DNA from: Algibacter lectus | GTDB taxonomy: Bacteria > Bacteroidota > Bacteroidia > Flavobacteriales > Flavobacteriaceae | DNA length: 64,000 nucleotides | Direction of reading: 5' to 3' | Assembly: GCF_900112395.1 (NCBI RefSeq) | Contig: NZ_FOLN01000003.1 | Location: forward strand, 310,001-374,000 | Part shown: piece by piece, positions 44,782 through 55,300 of the stretch | Numbering within the stretch: position 1 is the first letter of the stretch | Layout: each line of letters starts with the position of its first letter | Notes under the pieces: model-generated | The model's database searches: none | The model's input: the letters and a program-made list of their open reading frames with translations, nothing else | Told to the model about the DNA's origin: nothing | Position numbers and translations under genes: made by a program

Positions 44782-45789
44782 ATGTCTCACAAAAAACAAA
44801 CTTTAGGAGAGTTTATTATTGAAAATCAGTCGTCGTTTAAATATTCCTCGGGCGAATTGTCTAGCCTTTTGAATTCTATTCGATTAGCGGCAAAAGTTGT
44901 AAACCATGAAGTAAACAAAGCCGGATTGGTGGATATTATTGGTGCTGCCGGTGATACTAATATTCAGGGCGAAGATCAACAAAAACTAGATGTTTATGCA
45001 AACGATAAGTTTATACAAACGCTAACTAAAAGAAATATTGTTTGTGGGATTGCAAGTGAAGAAGAAGATGATTTTATTGCGATAAATAGTCAAGATGAAA
45101 ACCATCAAAATAAGTATATTGTTTTAATTGATCCTTTAGATGGTTCGTCTAACATTGATGTTAATGTTTCTGTAGGAACAATTTTTTCTATTTATAGACG
45201 TGTTACGCCAGTAGGAACACCTGTAACTTTAGACGATTTTTTACAAAAAGGAAGCGAACAAGTAGCAGCTGGTTATGTGGTTTATGGTACATCGACTATG
45301 CTAGTTTACACAACAGGAGATGGTGTTAATGGTTTTACTTTAAACCCAGCGATTGGATCGTTCTACTTATCGCATCCTGATATGCAATTTCCAGAAGATG
45401 GAACTATTTATTCTGTAAACGAAGGAAACTATATTCACTTTCCTCAAGGTGTGAAAAATTATATTAAATATTGTCAACAAGAAGAAGGAGATAGACCTTA
45501 TACTTCTCGATATATTGGATCTTTGGTGTCGGATTTTCATAGAAATATGATAAAAGGTGGTATTTATCTTTACCCACAAAGTTCTAAAAACCCTGATGGG
45601 AAATTACGTTTACTTTATGAATGTAACCCGATGGCATTTTTAGCTGAACAAGCTAATGGTTTTGCGAGTGATGGGTTTACTAGGACAATGGATGTAGATC
45701 CAACGGAGCTTCACCAGCGCGTGCCATTTATTTGTGGAAGTAAGAATATGGTATTAAAGTGTGAAGAGTTTATGAAGAACGCTAAATAA
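44782..45789 (+). CDS. fbp: Class I fructose-1,6-bisphosphatase
   Basis: Hydrolyses fructose 1,6-bisphosphate in gluconeogenesis. 335 residues, normal length. The metal and substrate site [20 protein letters not shown] is intact, as are [10 protein letters not shown] (metal-binding Glu pair) and [19 protein letters not shown]. Single gene with promoter and terminator. Gluconeogenic capacity fits growth on peptides and polysaccharide breakdown products. Confidence 0.97.
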   Translation: MSHKKQTLGEFIIENQSSFKYSSGELSSLLNSIRLAAKVVNHEVNKAGLVDIIGAAGDTNIQGEDQQKLDVYANDKFIQTLTKRNIVCGIASEEEDDFIAINSQDENHQNKYIVLIDPLDGSSNIDVNVSVGTIFSIYRRVTPVGTPVTLDDFLQKGSEQVAAGYVVYGTSTMLVYTTGDGVNGFTLNPAIGSFYLSHPDMQFPEDGTIYSVNEGNYIHFPQGVKNYIKYCQQEEGDRPYTSRYIGSLVSDFHRNMIKGGIYLYPQSSKNPDGKLRLLYECNPMAFLAEQANGFASDGFTRTMDVDPTELHQRVPFICGSKNMVLKCEEFMKNAK

Positions 45790-45810
45790 TAGTTAATAAT
45801 TTTATAATGA

Positions 45811-45838
45811 AAAATGCGAGCCTTTTGGTTCGCATTTT
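45811..45838 (+). terminator. Terminator after fbp
   Basis: AAAATGCGAGCC/GGTTCGCATTTT (one G-U pair), loop TTTT, followed by T-run. Confidence 0.85.
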
Positions 45839-45874
45839 TTTTGTTCAATAAATTAGGTTAAAAACAAATCTGTT

Positions 45875-47233
45875 TTATTTAATTGTTTTAGGCTTTTCTA
45901 GTACATAACCAATAATATCACTTCGGTAATTCAGAAAACTATGCCAGGGACCTGCTAGCCAAAGTAGCACTTTATAGCCTTCACCAGTTATAATAATTGG
46001 ACGGATGTTTTTATGCTTCGAATCATAGGTGATTTGCTCCCATTTAATTTTTGAAGTTTCATCTTTGTTTTTCACCTTTCCAAAATAAATTTCATGTTTT
46101 TTATTTTTGACCTTACCCGTATTAGGGTCTACGGCAGAAGAAATAAATACATTTTTTGGATTATCATTATCTAGAGCCATTAAACCAGAATAACTACTTT
46201 GACCTGGGTATAAGCCAGGGCCAGCATATGCAATTTCTCTATCTATCCATTTTTTGCCATTCCAATTAGCCAAACGAAAACGAATATCGTTTTCTTTTAC
46301 ATACAGTGTATACCCAATAAAAGGTCTTTCTTTTTTATCTTTTCCTAAATCACATGTCCAAGCCGCATTAGGTACACTTCCAGAGTCTTTGGATTTTTCT
46401 TTGGTTTCACTACCAGTATATATTTTATCTGCTTCAGATGTTTTTAATGGACCTTCCGATAAATCTTTAATCTTCTTTCCATTAGCATTATAAAAAGAGG
46501 TCCCATCAAAATCAGCATAATAAATGCTATTACCATAATTTGCTGGGTGAGCATCAGTAAAGGAAACACCTATTAAATCCTTGTTTTTCTGCATATATCG
46601 TACATAAGGTCTATTCCTTCCTGGGACTTCATCTTCAATAAAATGTGTACGGTTTCCCCAAGTATCACCTTCATTAGTGGAGGTAATGAAAGTAGGATTT
46701 CGATTGTGTCCATCTCTAAAAAAATTATAAAGCAACTTTTTCTTTTTGATGGAATATAAATTCATGTAAGTAACACCCATCCATCTGTTGCCTTCAGGAA
46801 TTTCAAAACCATGATCAAAAACCTGCTTTTCTCCCCATTTTAAATAGTTATTAGGCTCAGAAATACTGTAGTAATGATACTGTTCATGACCGTGTTTTGC
46901 CCATACAGCAACTAAACTTCCGTCAGGTCTAACATGAAAAACGGGTGAGTTATGGTCATCAATTTCAAAGTTTTTATCTAAAATGCTAACTCCAAGGTTT
47001 TTATTTGTTTTTAAGTCAAAAACTCCAACACGTATATCTCCACTTACACCACTAATAGCTCCTATAATCAATTTTCCGTTATGAATTATTGCTCTAGGAG
47101 ATTCATACCAACACCATCCACCGTCTTTCATGAATGTTTTAATCTCTTCATCCATTTTAGGATATGCACTTTGTGAGTTACTTACTAATTGTGTAAGTAA
47201 TAATAAAGCTAATAATATTAATCTGTTTTTCAT
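45875..47233 (-). CDS. Exported BNR_4-family beta-propeller, candidate polysaccharide lyase (ulvan-lyase-like)
   Basis: 452 residues with a signal peptide (about 1-20, ending SNSQS). It looks like a BNR_4 propeller, the fold of ulvan lyase families PL24/PL25. Conserved blocks are GGWCWYESPRAIIHNGKLIIG, DDHNSPVFHVRPDGSLVAVW (His94), KHGHEQYHYY (His114), YNFFRDGHNRNPTF, RNRPYVRY and SFTDAHPANYGNSIYYADFDG (His229, Tyr233). His, Arg and Tyr are the residues such lyases use. Enzymatic function is inferred from these and from the GH105 gene 11 bp upstream; a non-lyase BNR_4 protein remains possible. Confidence 0.75.
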   Translation of the reverse strand: MKNRLILLALLLLTQLVSNSQSAYPKMDEEIKTFMKDGGWCWYESPRAIIHNGKLIIGAISGVSGDIRVGVFDLKTNKNLGVSILDKNFEIDDHNSPVFHVRPDGSLVAVWAKHGHEQYHYYSISEPNNYLKWGEKQVFDHGFEIPEGNRWMGVTYMNLYSIKKKKLLYNFFRDGHNRNPTFITSTNEGDTWGNRTHFIEDEVPGRNRPYVRYMQKNKDLIGVSFTDAHPANYGNSIYYADFDGTSFYNANGKKIKDLSEGPLKTSEADKIYTGSETKEKSKDSGSVPNAAWTCDLGKDKKERPFIGYTLYVKENDIRFRLANWNGKKWIDREIAYAGPGLYPGQSSYSGLMALDNDNPKNVFISSAVDPNTGKVKNKKHEIYFGKVKNKDETSKIKWEQITYDSKHKNIRPIIITGEGYKVLLWLAGPWHSFLNYRSDIIGYVLEKPKTIK

Positions 47234-47244
47234 TTTTTTTAATT

Positions 47245-49332
47245 CTAAAATTTTGAACTCATCATTATATCAGTATGGTATTCCTTTTCATTTATTTTCT
47301 GTCCAGACATCCAGAATAAAGCATGGTTTTGTCCGTCAGTTATAATTGGGTGAAACTGATTGTGGACCGGGTTAAAAGTTAATTGTTTCCATTGCCAAAT
47401 TTTATTTATTTTTTCACCACTAAAAAGTTGGTATAAACCATTTGGCAGCGGCTGTTTAGTTTTAGGATGAAAGGCACTTGATATTATTACTTCCTGTTTA
47501 TTTGGATGTAATGTTATACTTCCCTTTATATTGTTGTCACTTTTTTTATCATTTGAAAAAGAGCATAATAATTCTTTTTTCCATTTGTTCTGTTTTAAAC
47601 TTGCTAGGTAATAATTATGTTTATTTCCCTCAATCGATGTATATGCTACTTGAATGTTTTTCTTTTGTTTTTTTACAGTAAAGAGTGTGTAGTTATTTGA
47701 AAGTAAGTTAATTAGCGAAATATCATTGTTCTCAAAACAATTTCGCCAATTTTGTAAACAATCAGCATTTTTATTAATAGTATTTGATTCTTTTAAGCTT
47801 TTCTTTTCCATTGGCTTCCATATTGGTAAATAAATATTTTGAGACAATAACGTATAGTTGTTTTTAGCTTTTGCATAAGTCACCTGTATAGTATCTTTGT
47901 GCAAAGGAAATATAGAAGGGGTAAATTCTGGAAAACCATTTTCTTTAGAAAATAACTTTAGTTCTTTACGAGCATATGCACTTACATTTGGATGTTTATT
48001 AAAATTAAAAGCTGTTAAAGCTCCAGTGCCATCGTGTTTAATATATGATGTGAAAAAACAATTACGATGTGTAATAACTGAATTCTTATTATATGTAGGC
48101 CAAAACCCGTCCCGTACTACTACGCGAGGAATAAAAGTATTGTCTATAAGTAGATTCATTTCAGACATTGCGTTGATTTTCAGTATTTCGGTACCTGCTA
48201 GTATAAATGCTCCTGCAGCATAATCAACATTATCATGTGGTCGGACTTCATGAGGTGATCCTGCTACGATTTGACTATAACCTAGTTTTCCATATGGGGT
48301 TACACAAGACATTAGTCCCGTCCAACCTTTTAAAACTGTAGATATAAAATATTCTTTAGGTAGCCATCCTTCTTTTATGCCTTTGGTCATACCGTATATA
48401 TAAAAGGCAGACCCGCTTGTTTCTTTAGTTGTTATCCATTCAGGGTCGTTTAAGCTTGAACGCCAAAGACCGTCTTCCATTTGGTATTTTGCTAGGCTAT
48501 ACGCCATGTCTTGAAACAACTTAATATATTTTTCTTTTATTGGGTCGTTATCAGGTAAATATTCAATTAAGCGAGCTAAACCAGCAAATACCCATCCATT
48601 ACCACGGGCCCAATATATTTTTTTGCCATTGGGAGTACGATCCTTTTCTGTTTTTATTTTATCGTTTCTATGGAATAGTTTTTGATCCGGAGCATAAAGA
48701 AAATCAACAGAATCCCAATATAAACGATGTAGCATTTCGTAATAACGCTTATCTCCAGTTGCTTTTCCTAGACGAGCATATACCGGTGGTGCCATGTATA
48801 AAGCATCACACCAACTCCAAGTATTACGGCCTGTTAAAGGAAGATTCGTTTTTTGATTACTATTTTTTTCTCCTGGAAAGATTTCTTTTCGGTTGAAGTA
48901 TACAGAAATTTTTTCATGTAAGGTTTTAAAAATCTTAGGGTCTTTTTTTACAAAATAAATGTCTAAGTAGGTTTGAGCAGGACAAACATCATCTGCGTTT
49001 ATGGGTCTGTGGATATCCCATTCCGATTTTTCTCCCCAGGCATAGGCCTTATCTAAATACCAATTATCACCTGTTACGTTGTAAGCTGCAACGAACGATG
49101 AGAAAAATGTTCCGGCTAACCAGTTTTTTGTTGGAATATCTTCTCCATATTTTTCTATTTGATATTCTGCAACTTTTCTAATAGTGCTTTTTATATTGTT
49201 TTCTTCATAAGTATGTGCATCTATGACTGAAAATGGAATAGTGCTAATTGAAGGGTATTTATGATAGCTTGTTTGAGCACTTACAGCTGTATAGATAGTT
49301 ATATAAATAATAAAAATGCTGAAGTGTTTCAT
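47245..49332 (-). CDS. Exported GH105 unsaturated glucuronyl/galacturonyl hydrolase fused to a BNR_4-like C-terminal region
   Basis: 695 residues, signal peptide about 1-20 (ending AVSAQ). Residues about 45-390 form a GH105 (alpha/alpha)6 barrel: TGRNTWSWCDALYMAPPVYARLG carries the likely catalytic Asp176 (YteR Asp143), and YWARGNGWVFAGLARLIEYL and KETSGSAFYIYGMTKGI are typical. Residues about 410-695 resemble the neighbouring BNR_4 protein; compare WQWKQLTFNPVHNQFHPIIT with its IKWEQITYDSKHKNIRPIII. GH105 enzymes remove the unsaturated uronic acid left by a lyase, so the two genes fit one pathway, perhaps ulvan. The fusion is uncommon in my experience. Confidence 0.82.
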   Translation of the reverse strand: MKHFSIFIIYITIYTAVSAQTSYHKYPSISTIPFSVIDAHTYEENNIKSTIRKVAEYQIEKYGEDIPTKNWLAGTFFSSFVAAYNVTGDNWYLDKAYAWGEKSEWDIHRPINADDVCPAQTYLDIYFVKKDPKIFKTLHEKISVYFNRKEIFPGEKNSNQKTNLPLTGRNTWSWCDALYMAPPVYARLGKATGDKRYYEMLHRLYWDSVDFLYAPDQKLFHRNDKIKTEKDRTPNGKKIYWARGNGWVFAGLARLIEYLPDNDPIKEKYIKLFQDMAYSLAKYQMEDGLWRSSLNDPEWITTKETSGSAFYIYGMTKGIKEGWLPKEYFISTVLKGWTGLMSCVTPYGKLGYSQIVAGSPHEVRPHDNVDYAAGAFILAGTEILKINAMSEMNLLIDNTFIPRVVVRDGFWPTYNKNSVITHRNCFFTSYIKHDGTGALTAFNFNKHPNVSAYARKELKLFSKENGFPEFTPSIFPLHKDTIQVTYAKAKNNYTLLSQNIYLPIWKPMEKKSLKESNTINKNADCLQNWRNCFENNDISLINLLSNNYTLFTVKKQKKNIQVAYTSIEGNKHNYYLASLKQNKWKKELLCSFSNDKKSDNNIKGSITLHPNKQEVIISSAFHPKTKQPLPNGLYQLFSGEKINKIWQWKQLTFNPVHNQFHPIITDGQNHALFWMSGQKINEKEYHTDIMMSSKF

Positions 49333-49370
49333 TTATATGAGTATTGAATTTTAGAATTGATGTAAATTTA

Positions 49371-49391
49371 ACTTATAGTAATCGTATAAGT
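49371..49391. promoter_or_regulatory. Inverted repeat, candidate operator of the GH105 operon
   Basis: ACTTATA, 7 bp, TATAAGT: perfect 7-bp arms. It abuts a -7-like TAAATTTA (minus, 49370-49363) before GH105, in the divergent region shared with the membrane regulator gene. Confidence 0.4.
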
Positions 49392-49498
49392 TTTATGTTG
49401 ATGTTGTTTTACGCTTGTTTTTACGGTAAAAAGTTCTCGTGAACCCTTTTTTATAGGTGGTTTAGTGTTTTTTGTTTGTGTGAGATATTTTAGCTTAT

Positions 49499-49528
49499 TT
49501 GGTTGGTCTTTGATATTTACTACCTTTG
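49499..49528 (+). promoter_or_regulatory. Promoter of the membrane winged-helix regulator
   Basis: TTG (49499-49501), 19 bp, TACCTTTG (49521-49528), a perfect flavobacterial promoter about 40 bp before the ATG. Direct repeats GATTTAATT at 49528-49536 and 49543-49551 lie over the start site. Confidence 0.7.
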
Positions 49529-49568
49529 ATTTAATTAAATACGATTTAATTTAGAGTTAAAAAGGCAC

Positions 49569-50729
49569 ATGTTCAACCAAAGTGAAATAATTAATGCTTT
49601 AACTAAAGTATTAGAAAGTAAAACATTTAGTAAATCTACGACCACTAATGTTTTGCTGAAGCTCTTAGTTGAATCTACGATGGAAGGACATACAATAACT
49701 GCTTATACAGTAGGTCTTGAATTATTTGGAAAAAGATATGATCCTAAAAAAAGTGATGTAAATATAAGAGTAAATATATCTCACCTTAGAAAACGTTTAA
49801 AACGTTATTATGAAGAAGAAGGAGTATATGATCCTATTGTTATTTCAATTAAACCAGGGCAATACAATACTACTTTTTCTGCTAGAGAGGAAAAGAAAAA
49901 TAATAGTCGTAAAAGAAAAAAGATTATAGGGTTTATTTTTTCGTTTGTAGTTTTTACTGCTGTTGCCTTTTTTTTATTAAAACCAAGCAATAAAGTCTGG
50001 AAACCTATGTTTGATAATGGGTTTGAGACAACACTTTATTTAGGAGATGTATTTGGGTATTCAGGCTCTACTATTTTTAACAATACTGGTTGGCACAGAG
50101 ATTCTAAAATTAATTCGGTTGAAGCTTTTTTAGAACATACTAAAAAGAACCCAGAGCGGTTTGAATCTCTTATACCTAGTGAATTTAGTTATATTGTTTT
50201 TGAGAACGCATTTAACATAAAGCCATTTACTCAATTTTTCACTAAGAACAATTATGATTTCTCTATAAGACCTATCTCTAATTTTAAAACAAGATCTATT
50301 AAGGATCGCAATACCATTTATGCAGGGCCTCTTTTTACACAAAGCTCATTTAATGAATTATTCAATGATTTTTCGTACAACATTAGTTTAGAAGTGAAAA
50401 AAGAAGAATCTAACCACTATTCATTTAATTATACGAATGAAGAAGGGGAAAATAAAATAATAAAGATAAACTCTAGAGATAGTGAGGGGGAATATGCGAT
50501 AGCTTCAGGTTTTAATGGTCCAAATAATAGTAGGCATTATATCTTTTTCTCTAACCACGGTATGGGTTTAACATCAGTGATTGAATATTTTACAGATATA
50601 GATTCTGTTCAAGAGTTTTCAGACGCCTATTTAAGTACGTCTAATGAATTCATAGCTATATTCTTTGTTAAAGGAAAAGACCGTACTAGTATGTCTATGG
50701 AACTAGTTTTTTTTGATGATAATAAATAG
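49569..50729 (+). CDS. Membrane-spanning winged-helix transcriptional regulator, probable sensor for the GH105/BNR_4 genes
   Basis: 386 residues. Residues about 25-105 look like the OmpR-type winged helix found in CadC/TolB-associated regulators: LFGKRYDPKKSDVNIRVNIS, HLRKRLKRYYEEEG and IVISIKPGQYNTTF. A Lys/Arg-rich linker (RKRKK) precedes one membrane helix (about 119-137), then a domain of about 245 residues that should lie in the periplasm. This is a ToxR/CadC-like one-component layout: the outer domain senses, the inner one binds DNA. I do not recognise the sensor domain. It diverges from the GH105/BNR_4 genes by 236 bp, so control of them is likely (inference). Confidence 0.7.
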   Translation: MFNQSEIINALTKVLESKTFSKSTTTNVLLKLLVESTMEGHTITAYTVGLELFGKRYDPKKSDVNIRVNISHLRKRLKRYYEEEGVYDPIVISIKPGQYNTTFSAREEKKNNSRKRKKIIGFIFSFVVFTAVAFFLLKPSNKVWKPMFDNGFETTLYLGDVFGYSGSTIFNNTGWHRDSKINSVEAFLEHTKKNPERFESLIPSEFSYIVFENAFNIKPFTQFFTKNNYDFSIRPISNFKTRSIKDRNTIYAGPLFTQSSFNELFNDFSYNISLEVKKEESNHYSFNYTNEEGENKIIKINSRDSEGEYAIASGFNGPNNSRHYIFFSNHGMGLTSVIEYFTDIDSVQEFSDAYLSTSNEFIAIFFVKGKDRTSMSMELVFFDDNK

Positions 50730-50835
50730 TAATACGAAAATAGAATTAAGGAACTCTAAGTCCTTGATTTCGTGATTTCATGAAGAAGATGAATGATATT
50801 TATAGCAGTATAAAAATCATGCATGCTAAGGCATA

Positions 50836-50865
50836 AAAAATGCGAGCTCTAAGGCTCGCATTTTT
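50836..50865. terminator. Terminator between the regulator and gltD
   Basis: AAAAATGCGAGC/GCTCGCATTTTT, loop TCTAAG; works for both convergent genes. Confidence 0.85.
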
Positions 50866-50875
50866 AATACACTAT

Positions 50876-50899
50876 ATTATTATTATTATTATTATTATT
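50876..50899. repeat. ATT trinucleotide microsatellite
   Basis: Eight uninterrupted ATT units between the terminator and the gltD stop codon (50907). Non-coding. Confidence 0.9.
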
Positions 50900-50906
50900 A
50901 TCAATA

Positions 50907-52370
50907 TTACATAGCTACTAAATCTCCAGTAATATCTTTAGAAGGTAAGTTAGATTTGCCCATTAAATAAATATCTACTTGTCTTGCAGCCTCACGACCT
51001 TCAGAAATAGCCCAAACAATTAAAGATTGCCCACGGCGCATATCTCCAGCAGCAAATACTTTTGGCACATTGGTTTGGTATTTACCGTATTCTGCTTTGT
51101 AGTTAGAACGGGCATCTTTTTTAATACCTAATTTATCTGCTAATGTACTTTCTGGCCCTGTAAAACCTAAAGCTAATAACGCTAAATCACAAGGCCAAGT
51201 TTTTTCGGTACCTGCAATTTCAATAAGTTGTGGACGCTCACCAGGAACCATTTTCCATTCAACATTTACTGTTTTTAAAGCTGTTAGTTTGCCGCTTTCG
51301 TCTTTTATGAATTCTTTGGTGTTGATTAACCAGTTACGCTCAACGCCTTCCTCGTGAGAAGAAGATGTTTTTAACTGCAGTGGCCAAAATGGCCAAGGCG
51401 TTGTAGGCGAACGGTGTCCTGGTGGTTTCGGCATAATTTCAAAGTTAACTACCGATTTTGCGCCATGACGGTTAGATGTTCCAACACAATCCGACCCGGT
51501 ATCACCACCACCAATAACAATGACGTTTTTGTCGGTTGCTAATACTTGGTCTTTTACTTCTTTACCTAGCACCACTTTAGTTTGTTGTGTTAAGAAATCC
51601 ATAGCTTGTACTACGCCATCTGCATCTGCACCAGGTGTTGGTAAACCTCTTCTCTCGGTTGCTCCACCACATAATACTATAGAATCAAAAGCTTTTAAAT
51701 CTTTAACATCGTAGTTTACACCAACGTTTACATTGGTTTTAAATGTGATACCTTCAGCTTCTAATATTTTTACACGACGATCGATAATTCCTTTTTCCAT
51801 TTTGAAATTAGGAATTCCGTAGCGTAATAATCCACCAACTTCATCGTCACGTTCAAAAACAGTAACGGTGTGTCCAGCTCTATTTAATTGTTGAGCTGCA
51901 GCTAAACCAGCAGGGCCAGAGCCTACAACGGCTACAGTTTTTCCTGTTCTAGTTTTTGGTGGTTGTGGTTTAATCCAGCCTTCTTTAAAAGCACGCTCTA
52001 CAATATTTTTTTCAATATTCTCGATAGAAACGGGATCTTCAATAATACCTAATACACACGATTTTTCACATGGAGCAGGACATAAACGACCTGTAAACTC
52101 CGGGAAATTGTTAGTAGAGTGTAATAGCCAAGAGGCTTTTTGCCACTCACCTTGGTGTACCATATGGTTAAAATCTGGTATTAAATTACCAAGTGGGCAA
52201 CCACTATGGCAAAAAGGAATACCACAATCCATACAGCGAGAACCTTGTTTGGTAATCTCTTCTTCTTTTAACGGAACGGTAAATTCTTTATAATCCTTAA
52301 CACGATCTGCTACGGGCGTGTAAGTTTCATCTTGTCTTTCAAATTCTTTAAATCCTGTTACTTTTCCCAT
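50907..52370 (-). CDS. gltD: Glutamate synthase small subunit
   Basis: NADPH-oxidising beta subunit of GOGAT, 487 residues. The N terminus carries the two [4Fe-4S] Cys clusters ([17 protein letters not shown] and [12 protein letters not shown]). Two dinucleotide sites follow: [13 protein letters not shown] (FAD) and [13 protein letters not shown] (NADPH). The final [21 protein letters not shown] is the second FAD contact. It starts 3 bp after the gltB stop. Confidence 0.97.
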   Translation of the reverse strand: MGKVTGFKEFERQDETYTPVADRVKDYKEFTVPLKEEEITKQGSRCMDCGIPFCHSGCPLGNLIPDFNHMVHQGEWQKASWLLHSTNNFPEFTGRLCPAPCEKSCVLGIIEDPVSIENIEKNIVERAFKEGWIKPQPPKTRTGKTVAVVGSGPAGLAAAQQLNRAGHTVTVFERDDEVGGLLRYGIPNFKMEKGIIDRRVKILEAEGITFKTNVNVGVNYDVKDLKAFDSIVLCGGATERRGLPTPGADADGVVQAMDFLTQQTKVVLGKEVKDQVLATDKNVIVIGGGDTGSDCVGTSNRHGAKSVVNFEIMPKPPGHRSPTTPWPFWPLQLKTSSSHEEGVERNWLINTKEFIKDESGKLTALKTVNVEWKMVPGERPQLIEIAGTEKTWPCDLALLALGFTGPESTLADKLGIKKDARSNYKAEYGKYQTNVPKVFAAGDMRRGQSLIVWAISEGREAARQVDIYLMGKSNLPSKDITGDLVAM

Positions 52371-52373
52371 TTC

Positions 52374-55300
52374 CTATCCTATTGTTAATTCTTCTACCAT
52401 TGGTTCTTCAGTTGCTAAGCGTATTAAAGCGCTTTTGTATTCTGTTGGCATAACGCGAACAAAATTCTTTAAGCTTGTATCCCAATCTTCTAGTAATCGT
52501 TTACCTAATTTACTGTCGGTATATGTTACATGTTTTTGAATTGTTGCTTTTAAATCTTCTGCATCGTTTCCTGTAATATCTTCAAACTCGATGGTTTCAG
52601 TATTACAAAGTCCGTTTACAAATTTGTTTTCTGGATCGTAAACATAAGCAATACCACCACTCATACCAGCTGCAAAGTTTCTTCCTGTAGATCCAAGAAC
52701 AACAACTTTACCACCTGTCATGTATTCACAACAGTGATCACCTACACCTTCTACAACTGTAGTTGCTCCAGAGTTTCTTACTGCAAAACGTTCTCCAGCA
52801 ATACCGTTAATGTATGCTTCACCTTGTACGGCTCCAAATAAACACACGTTACCAACTATAATGTTATTTTCGGCTAGGAAGTCTGCTTTAGCAGGTTTCT
52901 TTACAATTAATTTAGCTCCAGATAAACCTTTACCTAAGTAATCGTTGGTATTTCCGTCGACCATAAATGTTAAACCGTGTGCGCCAAAAGCTCCAAAGCT
53001 TTGTCCGGCAGAACCTGTAAACTTAATGTTTAAAGTGTCTTCTGGTAAACCAAGGTGTCCGTAAATTTTAGAAATTTCGTTACTTACAATGGCTCCAACA
53101 GAGCGGTCTGTGTTTTTTATTGGGTATGATAAGTTCATTTTTTCTTTTCTGTAAAGTGCGCGATGCGAATCTTTAAGAATTCTGAAATCAATAACATTAT
53201 CTAAATTATGATCTTGTTGCTCGGTGTTTTTAACAGACATTGACTTGTATGCCTCTGGTCTGTGTAAAATAGCCGATAAATCTAAACCTTTTGCTTTGTA
53301 GTGGTTTATAGCTTTGTTTGAATTGATTTTGTGCGTTTGCCCAACCATTTCTCCTAAAGTTCTAAAACCTAATTGCGCCATAATACCTCTTAATTCTTCT
53401 GCGATATAGTAGAAGAAGTTAATAACGTGTTCTGGTGTGCCTTTAAAGTTTTTACGCAACTCTTTATCTTGAGTTGCGATACCAACAGGGCATGTATTTA
53501 AATGACATTTACGCATCATGATACATCCAGATGCTACTAATGGTGCAGTTGCAAATCCAAATTCTTCAGCTCCTAATAAAGCTGCAATTGCAACATCACG
53601 ACCTGTTTTTAATTGGCCATCACATTCTACAACAATACGGCTTCTAAGGTTGTTTAAAACTAATGTTTGTTGTGCTTCGGCTAAACCAAGTTCCCAAGGT
53701 AAACCAGCGTGTTTTAAAGAGGTAAGAGGAGATGCTCCTGTTCCTCCATCATAACCAGAAATAAGAACTACATCTGCTTTTGCTTTAGAAACACCAGCTG
53801 CAATAGTACCTACACCAACTTCTGAAACTAATTTTACATTAATTCTAGCTTCACGGTTTGCATTTTTTAAATCGTAGATAAGCTGCGCTAAATCTTCAAT
53901 AGAATAAATATCGTGATGTGGTGGTGGTGAAATTAAACCAACAAAAGGTGTTGAGTTTCTTGTTTCAGCAATCCAAGGCAATACTTTATGTCCTGGTAAC
54001 TGTCCACCTTCTCCAGGTTTTGCACCTTGAGCCATCTTTATTTGAATCTCCTTCGCACTTGTTAAATAATGAGAAGTTACTCCAAAACGACCAGAAGCTA
54101 CTTGCTTAATAGCAGAGTTTCTACTGTCGCCATTACTATCTTTTTGGAAACGTCTACGATCTTCTCCACCTTCACCAGAATTAGATTTACCTCCAATACG
54201 GTTCATGGCAATGGCTAAGTTTTCGTGTGCTTCACGAGAAATAGACCCATAAGACATAGCACCTGTTTTGAATCGTTTAACGATTTCAGTCCATGGTTCT
54301 ACTTCATCTAAAGGAATTGGATCTAAGTTGTCGAATTCAAACAAACCACGAATGGTCATTAAATTTTCCGACTGTTCGTTTATTGCCTTTGCGTAAACAT
54401 CATAACTAGCCTGGTCGCTTAAACGAACGGCTTGTTGAAGTTTAGCAACTGTTGTTGGGTTGAATAAGTGACGTTCGCCATTTCTTCTCCAACGGTAATC
54501 GCCACCAATATTTAAACCTAAGTTTTTATCAATAGTATTATCTGGGTAGGCTTGTTTATAGCGCTCGTTAATTTCTTTTTCAATTTCATATAAACCAATA
54601 CCTTCAATTCTAGAAGCGGTGTATGGGAAATATTTTTCAACAAATTGAGAGTTGAAACCAACAATTTCGAAAATTTGAGAACCTCTATATGAGTGTAATG
54701 TTGAGATTCCAATTTTGTTCATTACTTTTAAAATACCTTTTCCAATCGCTTTGTTGAAGTTGTCAACTGCTTTTTGCTCGTCCATATCAGTAATGAAGCC
54801 TTCTTTAACTTGCATTCTAATAATTTCGTTTACCATATATGGATTTACAGCAGATGCGCCATAACCAAATAAAGTAGCAAAATGGTGTGGTTCACGTGGT
54901 TCTGCAGATTCGATAATAATATCGAAGTAAGAGCGCTTACGTAAACGGTTTAATTGGTGGTTTATGTAAGAACAAGCTAGTAAACAAGGTATTGGAGCAA
55001 ACTCTTGATTAACACCTCTGTCCGAAAGAATAATGATGTTTGTTTTGCGGTCTAATGCCTTTTCAACTTGTACTACAATAGCCTCCAAAGCATCTTCTAG
55101 ACCGTTAAGACCTTGTGCTTTTGGATATAAAATTTGAATAGTTTCAGCTTTAAAAGCTTCTATTGAAATGTTTCTTATCTTTTCTAAATCGGCGTTAGAA
55201 ATTACCGGATTTTGAATTCTTAATTTTCTACATTGTCTATCTGTAATGCTGAAAATGTTTCTGTCCTTTCCAAGATTTAAACTAATGTCTGTTACAATCT

